Counted from the stretch's first letter, positions 51,018 to 58,679 are shown. The stretch is DNA of 64,000 bases from Bacillota bacterium (GCA_023391105.1 JAEWBO010000032.1:62001-126000), one strand, 5' to 3'. Translations and numbers: made by a program. The notes: a model not told the origin generated them from the letters alone.

Positions 51018-52160
51018 TTATTGCTTTATTTTTCTGCCGATATCGATCAAAGAAAAAGCCCTGTCGGCGGCTTTGCTCATCAGTTCGGCAGCGTTTTGTA
51101 TGCAGTGATCCAGCGTCATCGGTGCATCGGGCAGCGGCACGATTGTGTTAACACCCAGCGGATAAACGGCCTGCGCGCCTTTGCCTATGCTCCCCGCGAT
51201 CACGACGACGGGCACGCCCGCAGCTTTGGCACGAACTGCGATGCCATGGATCACCTTGCCGCATGCGGACTGACTGTCGACACGGCCTTCGCCCGTGATC
51301 ACCATATCGGCGTCTTTGAGCATATCGTCGAATCGAACGAGATCCAGCACCGCGTCGATGCCGCGGCAAAGCCGCGCGCCCGCGAACACATGCAGCGCGG
51401 CGCCTATGCCGCCTGCGGCGCCCGAACCCGCGTCACCGGCTGCGTTGTATCCTGCGTATGTGTTAAGATGCTCTGCGTGGTTTTCCATTCCCGCTTCGAG
51501 GCGCTTTAAGGTTTCGGGAGTGCCGCCCTTTTGCGTGCCGTAGACGTATGTCGCGCCGTTTGGTCCCGTCAGCGGATTGGTGACGTCGCACATCACGGTG
51601 ATACGCGCTTTTTTAAGTCGTATGTCCAGCGTCCCATCATCAATGCGGACGATATTTTCCAGCTCGGCGCCGCGCATGTGAGCAATTTCTCTGCCGTCTG
51701 CTCGCAAATATTTCATTCCAAGTGCCTGCATCGCGCCCGTACCGCCGTCATTGGTGGCGCTGCCGCCTATGCCAATGAGGATATCGCGGTAACCGTCGTC
51801 CAGCGCCTTTTTAATCAAGTCGCCTGTACCATGAGAAGACGTTTGGAGCGGGTCGCGTTCTTCGTCCTTAAGCAGGGCTAGGCCGCTGGCTTCGCTCATA
51901 CCGATTACGGCGGTGCCATTGGCATCACCATAGCGGCATATGATGGTGCGCCCCAGCGGGTCGCGCACGGCTGTCCGAAACGTCTGGCCGCCCGTGGCGT
52001 GAACCAGCGCCGCCACTGTGCCGTCACCTCCGTCTGCAATAGGGACTTCAACAATGCTGGCATCGGGGAACGCTTTAAGCGCGCTTCCGCGGATACACGC
52101 AATCACCTCTAAGGCCGATAGCGAGCCTTTAAAGGAGTCCGGCGCAATGATGATTTTCAT
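51018..52160 (-). CDS. Glycerate kinase (GarK/GlxK family)
   Basis: A 380-residue kinase of the bacterial glycerate kinase type I family, phosphorylating D-glycerate with ATP to 2-phosphoglycerate (or 3-phosphoglycerate). It starts IIIAPDSFKGSLSALEV and shows IADGGDGTVAAL, ILIGIGGSATNDGGTGAMQALG, CDVTNPLTGPNGA and ITGEGRVDSQSACGK, all diagnostic. The start at 52160 is set by AAGGAG; the open frame continues upstream without a site. It is a single leftward gene. Confidence 0.96.
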   Translation of the reverse strand: MKIIIAPDSFKGSLSALEVIACIRGSALKAFPDASIVEVPIADGGDGTVAALVHATGGQTFRTAVRDPLGRTIICRYGDANGTAVIGMSEASGLALLKDEERDPLQTSSHGTGDLIKKALDDGYRDILIGIGGSATNDGGTGAMQALGMKYLRADGREIAHMRGAELENIVRIDDGTLDIRLKKARITVMCDVTNPLTGPNGATYVYGTQKGGTPETLKRLEAGMENHAEHLNTYAGYNAAGDAGSGAAGGIGAALHVFAGARLCRGIDAVLDLVRFDDMLKDADMVITGEGRVDSQSACGKVIHGIAVRAKAAGVPVVVIAGSIGKGAQAVYPLGVNTIVPLPDAPMTLDHCIQNAAELMSKAADRAFSLIDIGRKIKQ

Positions 52161-52301
52161 AGCAGCTCCTTGGATCGTATTTGATTCATTATAACAAAGC
52201 ACTGTGGTATTGGACAACGCAAGTTGACAAGGCTGCCAAAACGCGGTACATTTTTTACGGAATCCCGCCGAATACGTACGCCATTGGCGTAGTTGCGGGG
52301 T

Positions 52302-52326
52302 CCCCGAAAAACGTAGTTTTTTGGGG
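52302..52326. repeat. Small dispersed hairpin repeat, copy 3
   Basis: CCCCGAAAAACGTAGTTTTT followed by TGGGG, the best-formed copy of the CCCCGAAAA...TTGGGG family, just upstream of the arsR gene. A decayed copy lies at 53282-53310. Confidence 0.5.
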
Positions 52327-52346
52327 TGTGATCAGGGAGGACGCCT

Positions 52347-52667
52347 ATGCAAAAGTGCTCGGAAGATATCACGCTTTCGCCCATGGATAGCGAAGAAGCC
52401 AAAAGGCTGGCCGAATTTCTAAAGGTGTTCGGCGATCCGGACAGGATACGCATACTCACTTTGTTAAAAGATAAAGAGGTATGCGTGGGTCACATAGCCG
52501 AAGCGCTCGGCAAAACGGTGTCGGCGGTGTCTCATCAGCTTGGTATTATGCGCCGTCAGCGTCTGGTGCGCTATGTCAAGGATGGTAAAAATATTTATTA
52601 TACGCTGGACGATGGACATGTATCCATGCTGCTTGATGCCGCGCAGGAGCATTGCCGTCATAAATAA
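52347..52667 (+). CDS. ArsR/SmtB family metal-responsive repressor
   Basis: A 106-residue winged-helix regulator (FLKVFGDPDRIRILTLLKDK; CVGHIAEALGKTVSAVSHQL; VRYVKDGKNIYYTL). The last helix carries Asp89-x-His91, ten residues, His102-x2-His105, which matches the alpha-5 zinc site of SmtB/CzrA (DxHx10Hx2H/E). Zinc sensing is therefore likely. The single Cys in EVCVGHI is not the two-Cys alpha-3 site of CadC/ArsR. No transporter gene is adjacent; the next gene is a small Cys-rich protein. GGGAGG precedes the frame. Confidence 0.9.
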   Translation: MQKCSEDITLSPMDSEEAKRLAEFLKVFGDPDRIRILTLLKDKEVCVGHIAEALGKTVSAVSHQLGIMRRQRLVRYVKDGKNIYYTLDDGHVSMLLDAAQEHCRHK

Positions 52668-52721
52668 TGGTATAAGACAGCCATATGCTTGTGCAGAATA
52701 AACGCTGTAAGGAGCGTGGAT

Positions 52722-53009
52722 ATGGACGAGAAAGTGGCGCAGAGGCTAGATACACTGGATGCGAAAATCGTGGCGCTTTTTGAACAGCGCATGGCGATTG
52801 TTGAGAAGGCGGCGGCGCAAATCACAAAGCGCGAGCTAAGGCGTGAAGCGCGGCAAATGGGTCATGTCGCCGTAGAAAAGGCTACGAGCTTTGCTTGTGA
52901 TGTGTGTACCATCGCATATACCGAAGAACTCATCATGCTCATGCTTTGTGCTTCCTGCAAATATCAGCGCAGGCTTTTGCGGCGCAAGCAAGACGCGTGC
53001 AAATGCTGA
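52722..53009 (+). CDS. Small chorismate-mutase-like, cysteine-rich protein
   Basis: A 95-residue protein. Its first helix, VAQRLDTLDAKIVALFEQRM, follows the AroQ chorismate mutase helix 1 (Arg before LDxLD, then a second Arg in EQR). The rest is unusual: six cysteines are concentrated in the last half (FACDVCTIAY, LCASCKYQ, DACKC), and the middle is short of the conserved acidic residues. It could be a degenerate or moonlighting AroQ relative or an unrelated metal-binding helical protein. The ATG at 52722 follows TAAGGAG by seven bases. It lies 54 bases after the zinc-type ArsR gene. Confidence 0.5.
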   Translation: MDEKVAQRLDTLDAKIVALFEQRMAIVEKAAAQITKRELRREARQMGHVAVEKATSFACDVCTIAYTEELIMLMLCASCKYQRRLLRRKQDACKC

Positions 53010-53019
53010 ACATCAAGGC

Positions 53020-53049
53020 TTGACAGAATAAGTCATAAAGCGTTATAAT
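53020..53049 (+). promoter_or_regulatory. Promoter of the c-di-GMP riboswitch RNA
   Basis: TTGACA (53020-53025), 18-bp spacer, TATAAT (53044-53049), giving a start near 53056 and about 55 bases before the aptamer. Confidence 0.85.
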
Positions 53050-53111
53050 ATACTTAATTGAATACGTATATACAACTGATTACACTTTATTCGTACGAAT
53101 ACATTAAGTAA

Positions 53112-53190
53112 AATGGCAACCGCGATTGAAAAACGTGGGCGCAAAGCATGAAGTCTAAGGCTTTACAAGCTATGATGGTTCGGCTGCCTT
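53112..53190 (+). promoter_or_regulatory. Cyclic-di-GMP-I (GEMM) riboswitch
   Basis: Conserved parts in order: GGCAACCGCG (53115-53124), a GAAA tetraloop in ATTGAAAAA, CGTGGGCGCAAAGC (53134-53147, the ligand-pocket GCAAAGC), the tetraloop receptor CTAAGG (53155-53160), and GCTATGATGGTTCGGCTGCC (53169-53188). P1b closes as CCGCG with CGTGG and P3 as AGC with GCT. This matches the GEMM-I aptamer. The 3' side of P1 (GGCTGCC) is also the 5' arm of the terminator at 53183, so ligand binding should change termination. Confidence 0.9.
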
Positions 53191-53213
53191 TTTGATTCGG
53201 GGCAGCTTTTTTT
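53183..53213 (+). terminator. Riboswitch expression-platform terminator
   Basis: GCTGCC (53183-53188) pairs with GGCAGC (53201-53206), followed by seven Ts. The 5' arm overlaps the aptamer. Confidence 0.85.
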
Positions 53214-53254
53214 ATTGCTTATGGGAGCCTTTTCGGATGATATATTTAGCAAAG

Positions 53255-53275
53255 GCAGGGGAGACCCTGCTTTTT
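53255..53275 (+). terminator. Second terminator behind the riboswitch
   Basis: GCAGGG-GAGA-CCCTGC (53255-53270) followed by five Ts. It would stop most transcripts that escape the first terminator before any gene is reached. Confidence 0.75.
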
Positions 53276-53328
53276 GCTTGGTTCGCGAAAAACGAAGCTT
53301 TCTTGGGCGGCTTTCACAAGTATTGCGC

Positions 53329-53357
53329 TTTACTTTTTGACGGCCATTCTATATTAT
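53329..53357 (+). promoter_or_regulatory. Possible separate promoter for the UDG-like cluster
   Basis: TTTACT (53329-53334), 17-bp spacer, TATTAT (53352-53357). If used, the genes from 53387 on would not depend on the riboswitch. Confidence 0.45.
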
Positions 53358-53386
53358 GGAATAAACATATACAAAGGCGGTGGCAT

Positions 53387-53479
53387 ATGGCCTTAGTGAT
53401 TAAGAAGGTTAAACGTGAGGAACCCCGCCCAAAACGGCTGAATCAGCCGAAACCTAAATGGGTGTGGGGTATAACGTGA
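53387..53479 (+). CDS. Possible 30-residue basic small protein
   Basis: ATG to TGA encodes 30 residues, highly basic and proline-rich (VKREEPRPKRLNQPKPKW). AAAGGCGGTGG lies just upstream, and the stop is one base before the next gene's ATG, as in an operon. I know no family. Its frame stays open upstream to 53192, but that part crosses terminator and repeat DNA, so the short version is preferred. Confidence 0.4.
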   Translation: MALVIKKVKREEPRPKRLNQPKPKWVWGIT

Positions 53480-53480
53480 A

Positions 53481-54086
53481 ATGAACATGAAAAACACATT
53501 ATCTGAAATGGCTGCGAAAAATGGCCTAGACTCAAGCAGTTTACAATTCCCGGATTGCGAGATTGACCCGAGTAAAATCAAGATCATAATGATTAGCGAA
53601 GTTCCGCCGCAAAACCCAGATGATGGATTTTACAGCAAAGCGGCCAATCCTGATTATATGCGAACGACACGCGGCTTGTTTGAAGCTGCCGGAATACAGA
53701 TTGAAAGCATCAATGATATTTTAAATATGGGTATTTACGTTACCACAGCTGTTAAATCACCGAAAAGCGGATATGCGGTAGATGTCGCCGTTATCAAGGC
53801 GCATCTGCCTATCCTTGAGACTGAGATTGCGCTGTTTCCCGAACTTAAAGCGATTATGCTGATGGGTGATGTGGCAAAAAAAGCAGTCAATATGATTGTA
53901 AAAGCTAAAACAAAGAAAAATGTTATCCCGTCAGAATCTACATATAAAATCCGACACAATGAATATTATTGGGACGCCATCCGCGTGTTTCCATCTTATA
54001 TTATGACTGGGGGCAACATTTTGATTGAAAAATCCAAATGCGAGATGATCTCGGACGACATTCGCAGAATGATGGAATTTATCTGA
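53481..54086 (+). CDS. Uracil-DNA-glycosylase-superfamily-like protein
   Basis: A 201-residue soluble protein. IKIIMISEVPPQNPDDGFYS resembles the first strand and loop of UDG-fold proteins (where a catalytic acid follows a GExP-type motif), and AIMLMGDVAKKAVN resembles the later LLLG-x-A strand. The usual FeS-cluster cysteines of type 4/5 enzymes are absent. Function as a glycosylase is therefore possible, not shown. It is followed after one base by a DUF1905 gene and a Cdd1-like gene. Confidence 0.6.
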   Translation: MNMKNTLSEMAAKNGLDSSSLQFPDCEIDPSKIKIIMISEVPPQNPDDGFYSKAANPDYMRTTRGLFEAAGIQIESINDILNMGIYVTTAVKSPKSGYAVDVAVIKAHLPILETEIALFPELKAIMLMGDVAKKAVNMIVKAKTKKNVIPSESTYKIRHNEYYWDAIRVFPSYIMTGGNILIEKSKCEMISDDIRRMMEFI

Positions 54087-54087
54087 T

Positions 54088-54387
54088 ATGAACGATAAAA
54101 CCTACGATTATGATGCCGTCATTCAAAAAGTCCCTGACCAAAACGGCGCTTATGTAATATTTCCATACGACCTCAAAACGGAATTCGGCAAGGGACGCGT
54201 TAAGGTTCACGCAGCATTCGATGGCGAACCTTACGACGGCAGTATCGTTAATATGGGCGTGAAAAACGCGGATGGCTCGGTATGCTACATCCTCGGTATC
54301 CGTAAGGATATCCGTGCGAAGATTGGCAAGCAACCCGGCGATACCGTGCGAATAATGTACGAGAAAGGATGCATTGATGAAATCTGA
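54088..54387 (+). CDS. DUF1905 domain protein
   Basis: A 99-residue all-beta protein: YDYDAVIQKVPDQNGAYVIF, the KTEFGKGRVKVHAAFDG segment, then YILGIRKDIRAKIGKQPGDT, typical of DUF1905. The fold is a small barrel of unknown function, often fused to or near YdeI-type or HhH proteins. It starts one base after the preceding stop and overlaps the Cdd1-like gene by 11 bases. Confidence 0.88.
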   Translation: MNDKTYDYDAVIQKVPDQNGAYVIFPYDLKTEFGKGRVKVHAAFDGEPYDGSIVNMGVKNADGSVCYILGIRKDIRAKIGKQPGDTVRIMYEKGCIDEI

Positions 54388-54628
54388 ACTGATGAAAATA
54401 CCCGGTATCGGAATAAAGATGGCAGAGCATTTAAAGAAGGCGGGCTTCCCGACGGTAGAATCGCTGAAAGGCAAAAGTCCCGATGACGTTTATACAGCTG
54501 ATTGCATAGCGCAAGGCCTGGCCGTGGATAGGTGCGTGTTGTACTGCTATCGGTTGGCGGTGCATTATGCCGACCACGATGGGCAGTTACCGCCTGACAA
54601 ACAATACTGGTGGAATTGGAAGGATTGA
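54377..54628 (+). CDS. Helix-hairpin-helix protein, Cdd1-like
   Basis: An 83-residue protein. The N-terminal MKIPGIGIKMAEHLKKAGF is a helix-hairpin-helix DNA-binding motif, followed by VESLKGKSPDDVY, LAVDRCVLYCYRLAVHYAD and the terminal WWNWKD, which is the pattern of the 'pathogenicity locus' Cdd1 family. Function is unknown; non-specific DNA binding is likely. The ATG at 54377 has AAAGGA eight bases upstream. It ends the cluster. Confidence 0.88.
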   Translation: MKSELMKIPGIGIKMAEHLKKAGFPTVESLKGKSPDDVYTADCIAQGLAVDRCVLYCYRLAVHYADHDGQLPPDKQYWWNWKD

Positions 54629-54777
54629 GATATGTTTCGAAAAGTAGGGCTTTTCGGGGTAATGATTCGATTTCGGCGGTGAAGCGACGCGGCTATACGA
54701 GTGTCAGTGTTGAACCTTTTCATTTTGCCTATACCTTATAATCGACCCTGCTTTTTGCTGCGGTAAAATTTGCATTG

Positions 54778-54807
54778 TTGGATTTTTCTTGTCAGGTGTT
54801 GTATAAT
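54778..54807 (+). promoter_or_regulatory. Probable promoter of the beta-CASP gene
   Basis: TTGGAT (54778-54783), 18-bp spacer, TATAAT (54802-54807), about 80 bases before the ATG at 54890. Confidence 0.6.
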
Positions 54808-54889
54808 GCATATATCACTTTATGGGATTATGCAACAGGACGATTGACACCGTCTTGGGTTTGTCATCATTGAAAAACGGGAGCTTTAA

Positions 54890-56461
54890 ATGAATATCAC
54901 ATTTTTGGGCGCGGCGAAATGCGTGACAGGGTCTTGTACGATGATTGAGACGGCGCAGCATAAGGTGCTGATCGACTGTGGAATGAGACAGGGGCGTGAT
55001 GAAAAAATTGCGCCGGTGAGAGACGGTTTCGTTTTTGACGCGCGTGAGATCGACGCGGTTTTTCTTACGCACGCGCATATAGACCATTCCGGGATGCTGC
55101 CGCTGCTCGTGAAGCAGGGCTTTACAGGCCGCATATACTGCACAGGCGCGACCGCCAGGCTTTGCTCCATCATGTTTCCCGACGCGGGGCACATACAAGA
55201 GATGGAGACAGAGTGGCAGAACAGGAAACGCCTGCGTGCCGGCAAAAGTGAGATTGAGCCGCTATACACAGTGGAAGACGCCAAAAAAGCGATTAAATAT
55301 TTAAGCCCGCTCAAATATGGTGTAACAAACAAGGCTTTTGATGATATTGAGATGCGATATGTCGACGCAGGGCATCTCTTGGGCTCGGCTTCTATCGAGC
55401 TCACAATCAAAGAAGACGGCAAGCAGACAAAGCTTGTGTTCTCAGGTGATATCGGCAATAAGGACAAACCCATCATCAAGGATCCTGAGTATCTGAGCGA
55501 AGCCGACATCGTGTTTACCGAAAGCACATATGGCGACAGGCTGCACGACAAGATTCAAAATACGAGAGAGCAGCTAAAGGACGCGCTGACCCGCGCGCTG
55601 GAGCGCGGCGGAAACATCGTGATACCCTCGTTCGCGGTGGGGCGCACGCAGGAGGTGCTTTACGACTTAAGTGTGCTGCTGGATGAAGGCAGCGTACCCG
55701 GTCTCGAAAAAGTACCGGTTTACATCGACAGCCCGCTCGGCATTGCCGCGACGGAAATCTTCGAGGAGAGCAGCAAGGACTATTATGACGAGGAAGCGAT
55801 GGCGTTTAAAGCCGAAGGTATTAAGTTTTTCTCGTTTGATACGCTGCGCATCGCGGAAACAGCGGACGAATCCAAGGAGATCAATTTTGATAAGAACCAA
55901 AAAATCATCATATCGTCCAGCGGTATGTGCGACGCGGGCCGCATCAAGCACCACTTAAAGCACAACCTGTGGCGTGCGGATTCCACGGTGCTGTTTGTGG
56001 GCTATCAAGCCATAGGTACTCTCGGGCGCACGATTTTGGACGGTAAAGATAAGGTCAAGATTTTTGGTGAAGAGATACAGGTGAAAGCGGCGATTGAGCA
56101 GATTGAAGGCTTTTCGGGTCATGCCGATCAGGCGGGGCTGCTCGAATGGATAAGCCACTTTCCGAAAAATGTGTCACGCGTTTTTGTGATGCACGGTGAA
56201 GAAGGTGTATCGGTATCGTATGGTGCGGAGCTGCAAAAAAGAGGTTATAATGCCGTTGTACCGGGTTTATATGATACATTTGACACGGACAGCTTCGAAA
56301 AAACTCCGGGGCCGATGCCGCATATTTCTGAGGAGCCTCAAAAAGACATCAGTGCATTGCTTGCGCGCATTCGGCTCAAAATTGAGGGCGCAGACAGTCG
56401 GCTGGCGGCAAAGATGAAAGAAGAATTGAGCGCTTTGGCTGACAGATGGGAGTCAGAATAA
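54890..56461 (+). CDS. MBL-fold, beta-CASP family RNA-processing-like hydrolase
   Basis: A 523-residue metallo-beta-lactamase with a beta-CASP insert, the CPSF73/YSH1-like bacterial type (as TTHA0252). Motifs: THAHIDHSGMLP (metal ligands His61, His63, Asp65, His66), the DAGHLLGSASIEL histidine, VFSGDIGNKDKP, the beta-CASP SSGMCDAGRIKHHL and the C-terminal GFSGHADQAGLLEW and FVMHGEE. These enzymes cleave RNA with two zinc ions. A Lys/Glu-rich tail of about 60 residues follows. RBS GGGAG. It may be co-transcribed with the next gene 42 bases on. Confidence 0.93.
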   Translation: MNITFLGAAKCVTGSCTMIETAQHKVLIDCGMRQGRDEKIAPVRDGFVFDAREIDAVFLTHAHIDHSGMLPLLVKQGFTGRIYCTGATARLCSIMFPDAGHIQEMETEWQNRKRLRAGKSEIEPLYTVEDAKKAIKYLSPLKYGVTNKAFDDIEMRYVDAGHLLGSASIELTIKEDGKQTKLVFSGDIGNKDKPIIKDPEYLSEADIVFTESTYGDRLHDKIQNTREQLKDALTRALERGGNIVIPSFAVGRTQEVLYDLSVLLDEGSVPGLEKVPVYIDSPLGIAATEIFEESSKDYYDEEAMAFKAEGIKFFSFDTLRIAETADESKEINFDKNQKIIISSSGMCDAGRIKHHLKHNLWRADSTVLFVGYQAIGTLGRTILDGKDKVKIFGEEIQVKAAIEQIEGFSGHADQAGLLEWISHFPKNVSRVFVMHGEEGVSVSYGAELQKRGYNAVVPGLYDTFDTDSFEKTPGPMPHISEEPQKDISALLARIRLKIEGADSRLAAKMKEELSALADRWESE

Positions 56462-56503
56462 TTGAATTGGGCAAAGGCGTAAACGCCGGGGCAGGAGTTG
56501 TCT

Positions 56504-58021
56504 ATGGGTAAATTGATAAAACTGAAAAGGAAGAAAAGAAAAGGCTTTGCCGCACCGGCGGGCTACCGTGCCAACCGGCCATCCGTGAGGACTGTCGGCG
56601 AAGGGGGTCTGCGGCGGAGCCGCCGACAAAGCGGTTTCAAAACTTTGCTGCGGCGTTATTATAAGATCATAGCGATTGCGGGCGGTGCGCTGGTTGTCGG
56701 TGTGCTGTGCCTTGTGCTTTTTCTTGGCGGTAAGAATACGGCTGCGTCCGGGCAGACAGCAGCGGCAGGGCAAACAGCTGAAACGTCCCCGACTTTACCG
56801 CCTTCCGAAGAGACATATGACTATTCGAGCGTCGATGCGGACACCCTGGCTGGATTGGCGGGCACGGATGAAAGTCTGTTTAATGACGATCAAGAAGTGG
56901 CTGACGCACTCTTTGCGGAGGAAGGCATTCGTATCGGCGTGACGGTCGGCAGCATTGACTCATCTGACCAGGAGCTGGTGCTGAACAGGCTTGAGCAGGT
57001 GTCAAATGCGGCAGAAGCGGATAAAACCATTTTTAAAACGTACTATTATAACGCGAACGGCGATTACAACCAGCAGCTTCAGGATGTGAGAAGCCTTATC
57101 AAAAACGGCGCGGATATCATCATTGTCGGTTTTACCAGTGAAGAGAACTTCAAGATGATTACCATGATGGCCGAAAACGAGAATGTTCCTGTTGTGGCGT
57201 TTGATGCGCCGGTAGACAGCGGCTATGCGATCAATATTGTGGCCGACCAAAGCGCATGGGGCAGCGTATACGGAAAATTTGTGGCGGACAAGCTTCCTGC
57301 GGGCAACGTGGTGCAGATACTAGGCAAACAGGACAGCCCCATAGATACCCAACGCGCGACGGCAATTGGCACAGCGCTTGCGGCCAATGTGAGTCTGACC
57401 TTAAGCGATGCAATCTACGCGGAATGGAGTGAATCCAAGGCCAAGGAAGCGATGAAAGCTTATTTGGACCACGGCGATGCGGCTGATGCGGTGATTACTG
57501 AGGAGGGCATGGCGGAGGGCATATTGGATGCCTTTGTGGAAAAGGGTGTGCTGCCAAAGGTGATGTGCGGCGATGCGACAGCGGGCTTTATCAAGAAATG
57601 GTATGCGCTCAAGAATGGCGGCATAGACGTGACACCTCCTGCTAAGGATGATGATAACAAGAAAGACGACGAGACGCCCACGCCCACACCGGCTCCGGTG
57701 ATGTTTGCGGCGCAGCCCGGTGAGTTTGTCACCTGTGCGCAGCCCGCACCGTCGGGCATCGGCGCGGCGGCATTCGATATCGCGCTGGAGATGGCCAAGG
57801 GCAGAACGCTTAAAACACAGGGTCAGACTTTCAACTATACGGTGGGAACACTGATCACGGACGCAAATCTTGCCCAATACTATGAACAGGTTAAAGACCT
57901 GGACGATTCTTACGTCATCAGCGATTTACTCACAGACGATGTGCTGAACACGCTGCTGAATCCGCTAGAGGAAAAAAGCGAAGCCGAAACGCCCGCTGCG
58001 ATGCCGACAACAGAGGAATAA
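56504..58021 (+). CDS. Membrane-anchored periplasmic-binding-fold protein
   Basis: A 505-residue protein: a very basic cytoplasmic N-terminus (residues 1-54), one transmembrane helix (55-76, IIAIAGGALVVGVLCLVLF), a low-complexity linker to about 130, then a sugar-binding type 1 periplasmic fold (IRIGVTVGSIDSSDQELVLN; ADIIIVGFTSEENFKMI; VPVVAFDAPVDSGYAINIVA; AVITEEGMAEGILDAF). A disordered insert with DDDNKKDDETPTPTPAP interrupts the domain. No transporter gene is near, so it may be a sensor or a cell-surface receptor. The ATG at 56504 follows AGGAG by six bases. Confidence 0.8.
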   Translation: MGKLIKLKRKKRKGFAAPAGYRANRPSVRTVGEGGLRRSRRQSGFKTLLRRYYKIIAIAGGALVVGVLCLVLFLGGKNTAASGQTAAAGQTAETSPTLPPSEETYDYSSVDADTLAGLAGTDESLFNDDQEVADALFAEEGIRIGVTVGSIDSSDQELVLNRLEQVSNAAEADKTIFKTYYYNANGDYNQQLQDVRSLIKNGADIIIVGFTSEENFKMITMMAENENVPVVAFDAPVDSGYAINIVADQSAWGSVYGKFVADKLPAGNVVQILGKQDSPIDTQRATAIGTALAANVSLTLSDAIYAEWSESKAKEAMKAYLDHGDAADAVITEEGMAEGILDAFVEKGVLPKVMCGDATAGFIKKWYALKNGGIDVTPPAKDDDNKKDDETPTPTPAPVMFAAQPGEFVTCAQPAPSGIGAAAFDIALEMAKGRTLKTQGQTFNYTVGTLITDANLAQYYEQVKDLDDSYVISDLLTDDVLNTLLNPLEEKSEAETPAAMPTTEE

Positions 58022-58028
58022 TTCAGGA

Positions 58029-58239
58029 ATGAAGCCTATCGACATCACAATGCCGCTGCGGCAAGCTCATTATCCGGCTGATCCGGCCATCGCGTTGGAA
58101 ACGGGCGGGAATACCCATCATTGAAGGCTTGAATTTGAATGAGGCGGAGTCCGGCGTTTACCGCATGACGGCGATGCTGATGCGCATAAAGGACAGCGAC
58201 GGTGCGCCGATACGCGCGATGCTGGAGAAAAACGAGTAA
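58029..58239 (+). pseudogene. Cyclase/kynurenine-formamidase-like gene remnant
   Basis: From ATG 58029 the first frame reads MKPIDITMPLRQAHYPADPA and on to a stop at about 58122; this is the start of a cyclase-family protein (PIDITMPL). In the next frame, directly after, comes PIIEGLNLNEAESGVYRMTA and DGAPIRAMLEKNE ending at 58239, which is the C-terminus of the same family. The roughly 130-150 central residues with the metal motif HxGTHxD are missing. An internal deletion with frame shift has therefore destroyed the gene. Confidence 0.7.
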
Positions 58240-58241
58240 AC

Positions 58242-58272
58242 AAAAGGAGCATGAGAAAGTGATGCTCCTTTT
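58242..58272. terminator. Bidirectional terminator
   Basis: AAAAGGAGCAT (58242-58252) and ATGCTCCTTTT (58262-58272) pair perfectly over 11 bp. T-rich on both sides, it serves the pseudogene and the convergent hemerythrin gene. Confidence 0.85.
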
Positions 58273-58280
58273 ATAATGTC

Positions 58281-58679
58281 TTACTTTTTGCCGAGAATAA
58301 ACGCACCGAGCCCCTTGTCTGTCTTTTTGATATGCAGCGTGAGCCATGACACAAGTGTGGAACCGACCAGCGAGCCTGTGGCGGCTGTAAAGCCCGATTT
58401 CTCAATGTCGCTTCTGATTTGCTTTATGTCGGCAATAAAATCCGTGTGGAGCTTTTTATGCTCTCTATAGTGCGGATAGCCGCTGCTCAGCTGCAGCTTT
58501 TCCTCATCGCTGAAATGCGAAACCACATACTGTTCAAGGAAATCAAGCATGTCGAGCACCCTTTGCTGTTTATCCCCGCTTTTCATGGCATCAAAAAATG
58601 CATTCATGCGACGAATCAGCTCTTTGTGCTGCTCGTCTATCATTTGTACCCCAACTGTTAAATCCGGTGTCCAATCCAA
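58281..58679 (-). CDS. Bacteriohemerythrin
   Basis: A 132-residue four-helix protein with a non-heme di-iron oxygen-binding site. The ligands are in place: His in MIDEQHKEL, His and Glu in VVSHFSDEE, two His in HYREHKKLH, and His and Asp in LTLHIKKTDKGL. Such proteins scavenge or sense oxygen in anaerobes. The start is TTG at 58679 with GGAGGG seven bases upstream; the next Met is inside the iron-binding helix. It is a single gene. Confidence 0.95.
   Translation of the reverse strand: MDWTPDLTVGVQMIDEQHKELIRRMNAFFDAMKSGDKQQRVLDMLDFLEQYVVSHFSDEEKLQLSSGYPHYREHKKLHTDFIADIKQIRSDIEKSGFTAATGSLVGSTLVSWLTLHIKKTDKGLGAFILGKK

Noticed and set aside
53192..53479. A 95-codon frame directly after the riboswitch terminator
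   Set aside because: Its first two thirds cross a terminator hairpin (53255-53275) and a repeat relic (53282-53310) and no credible start fits; only the last 30 codons look usable.
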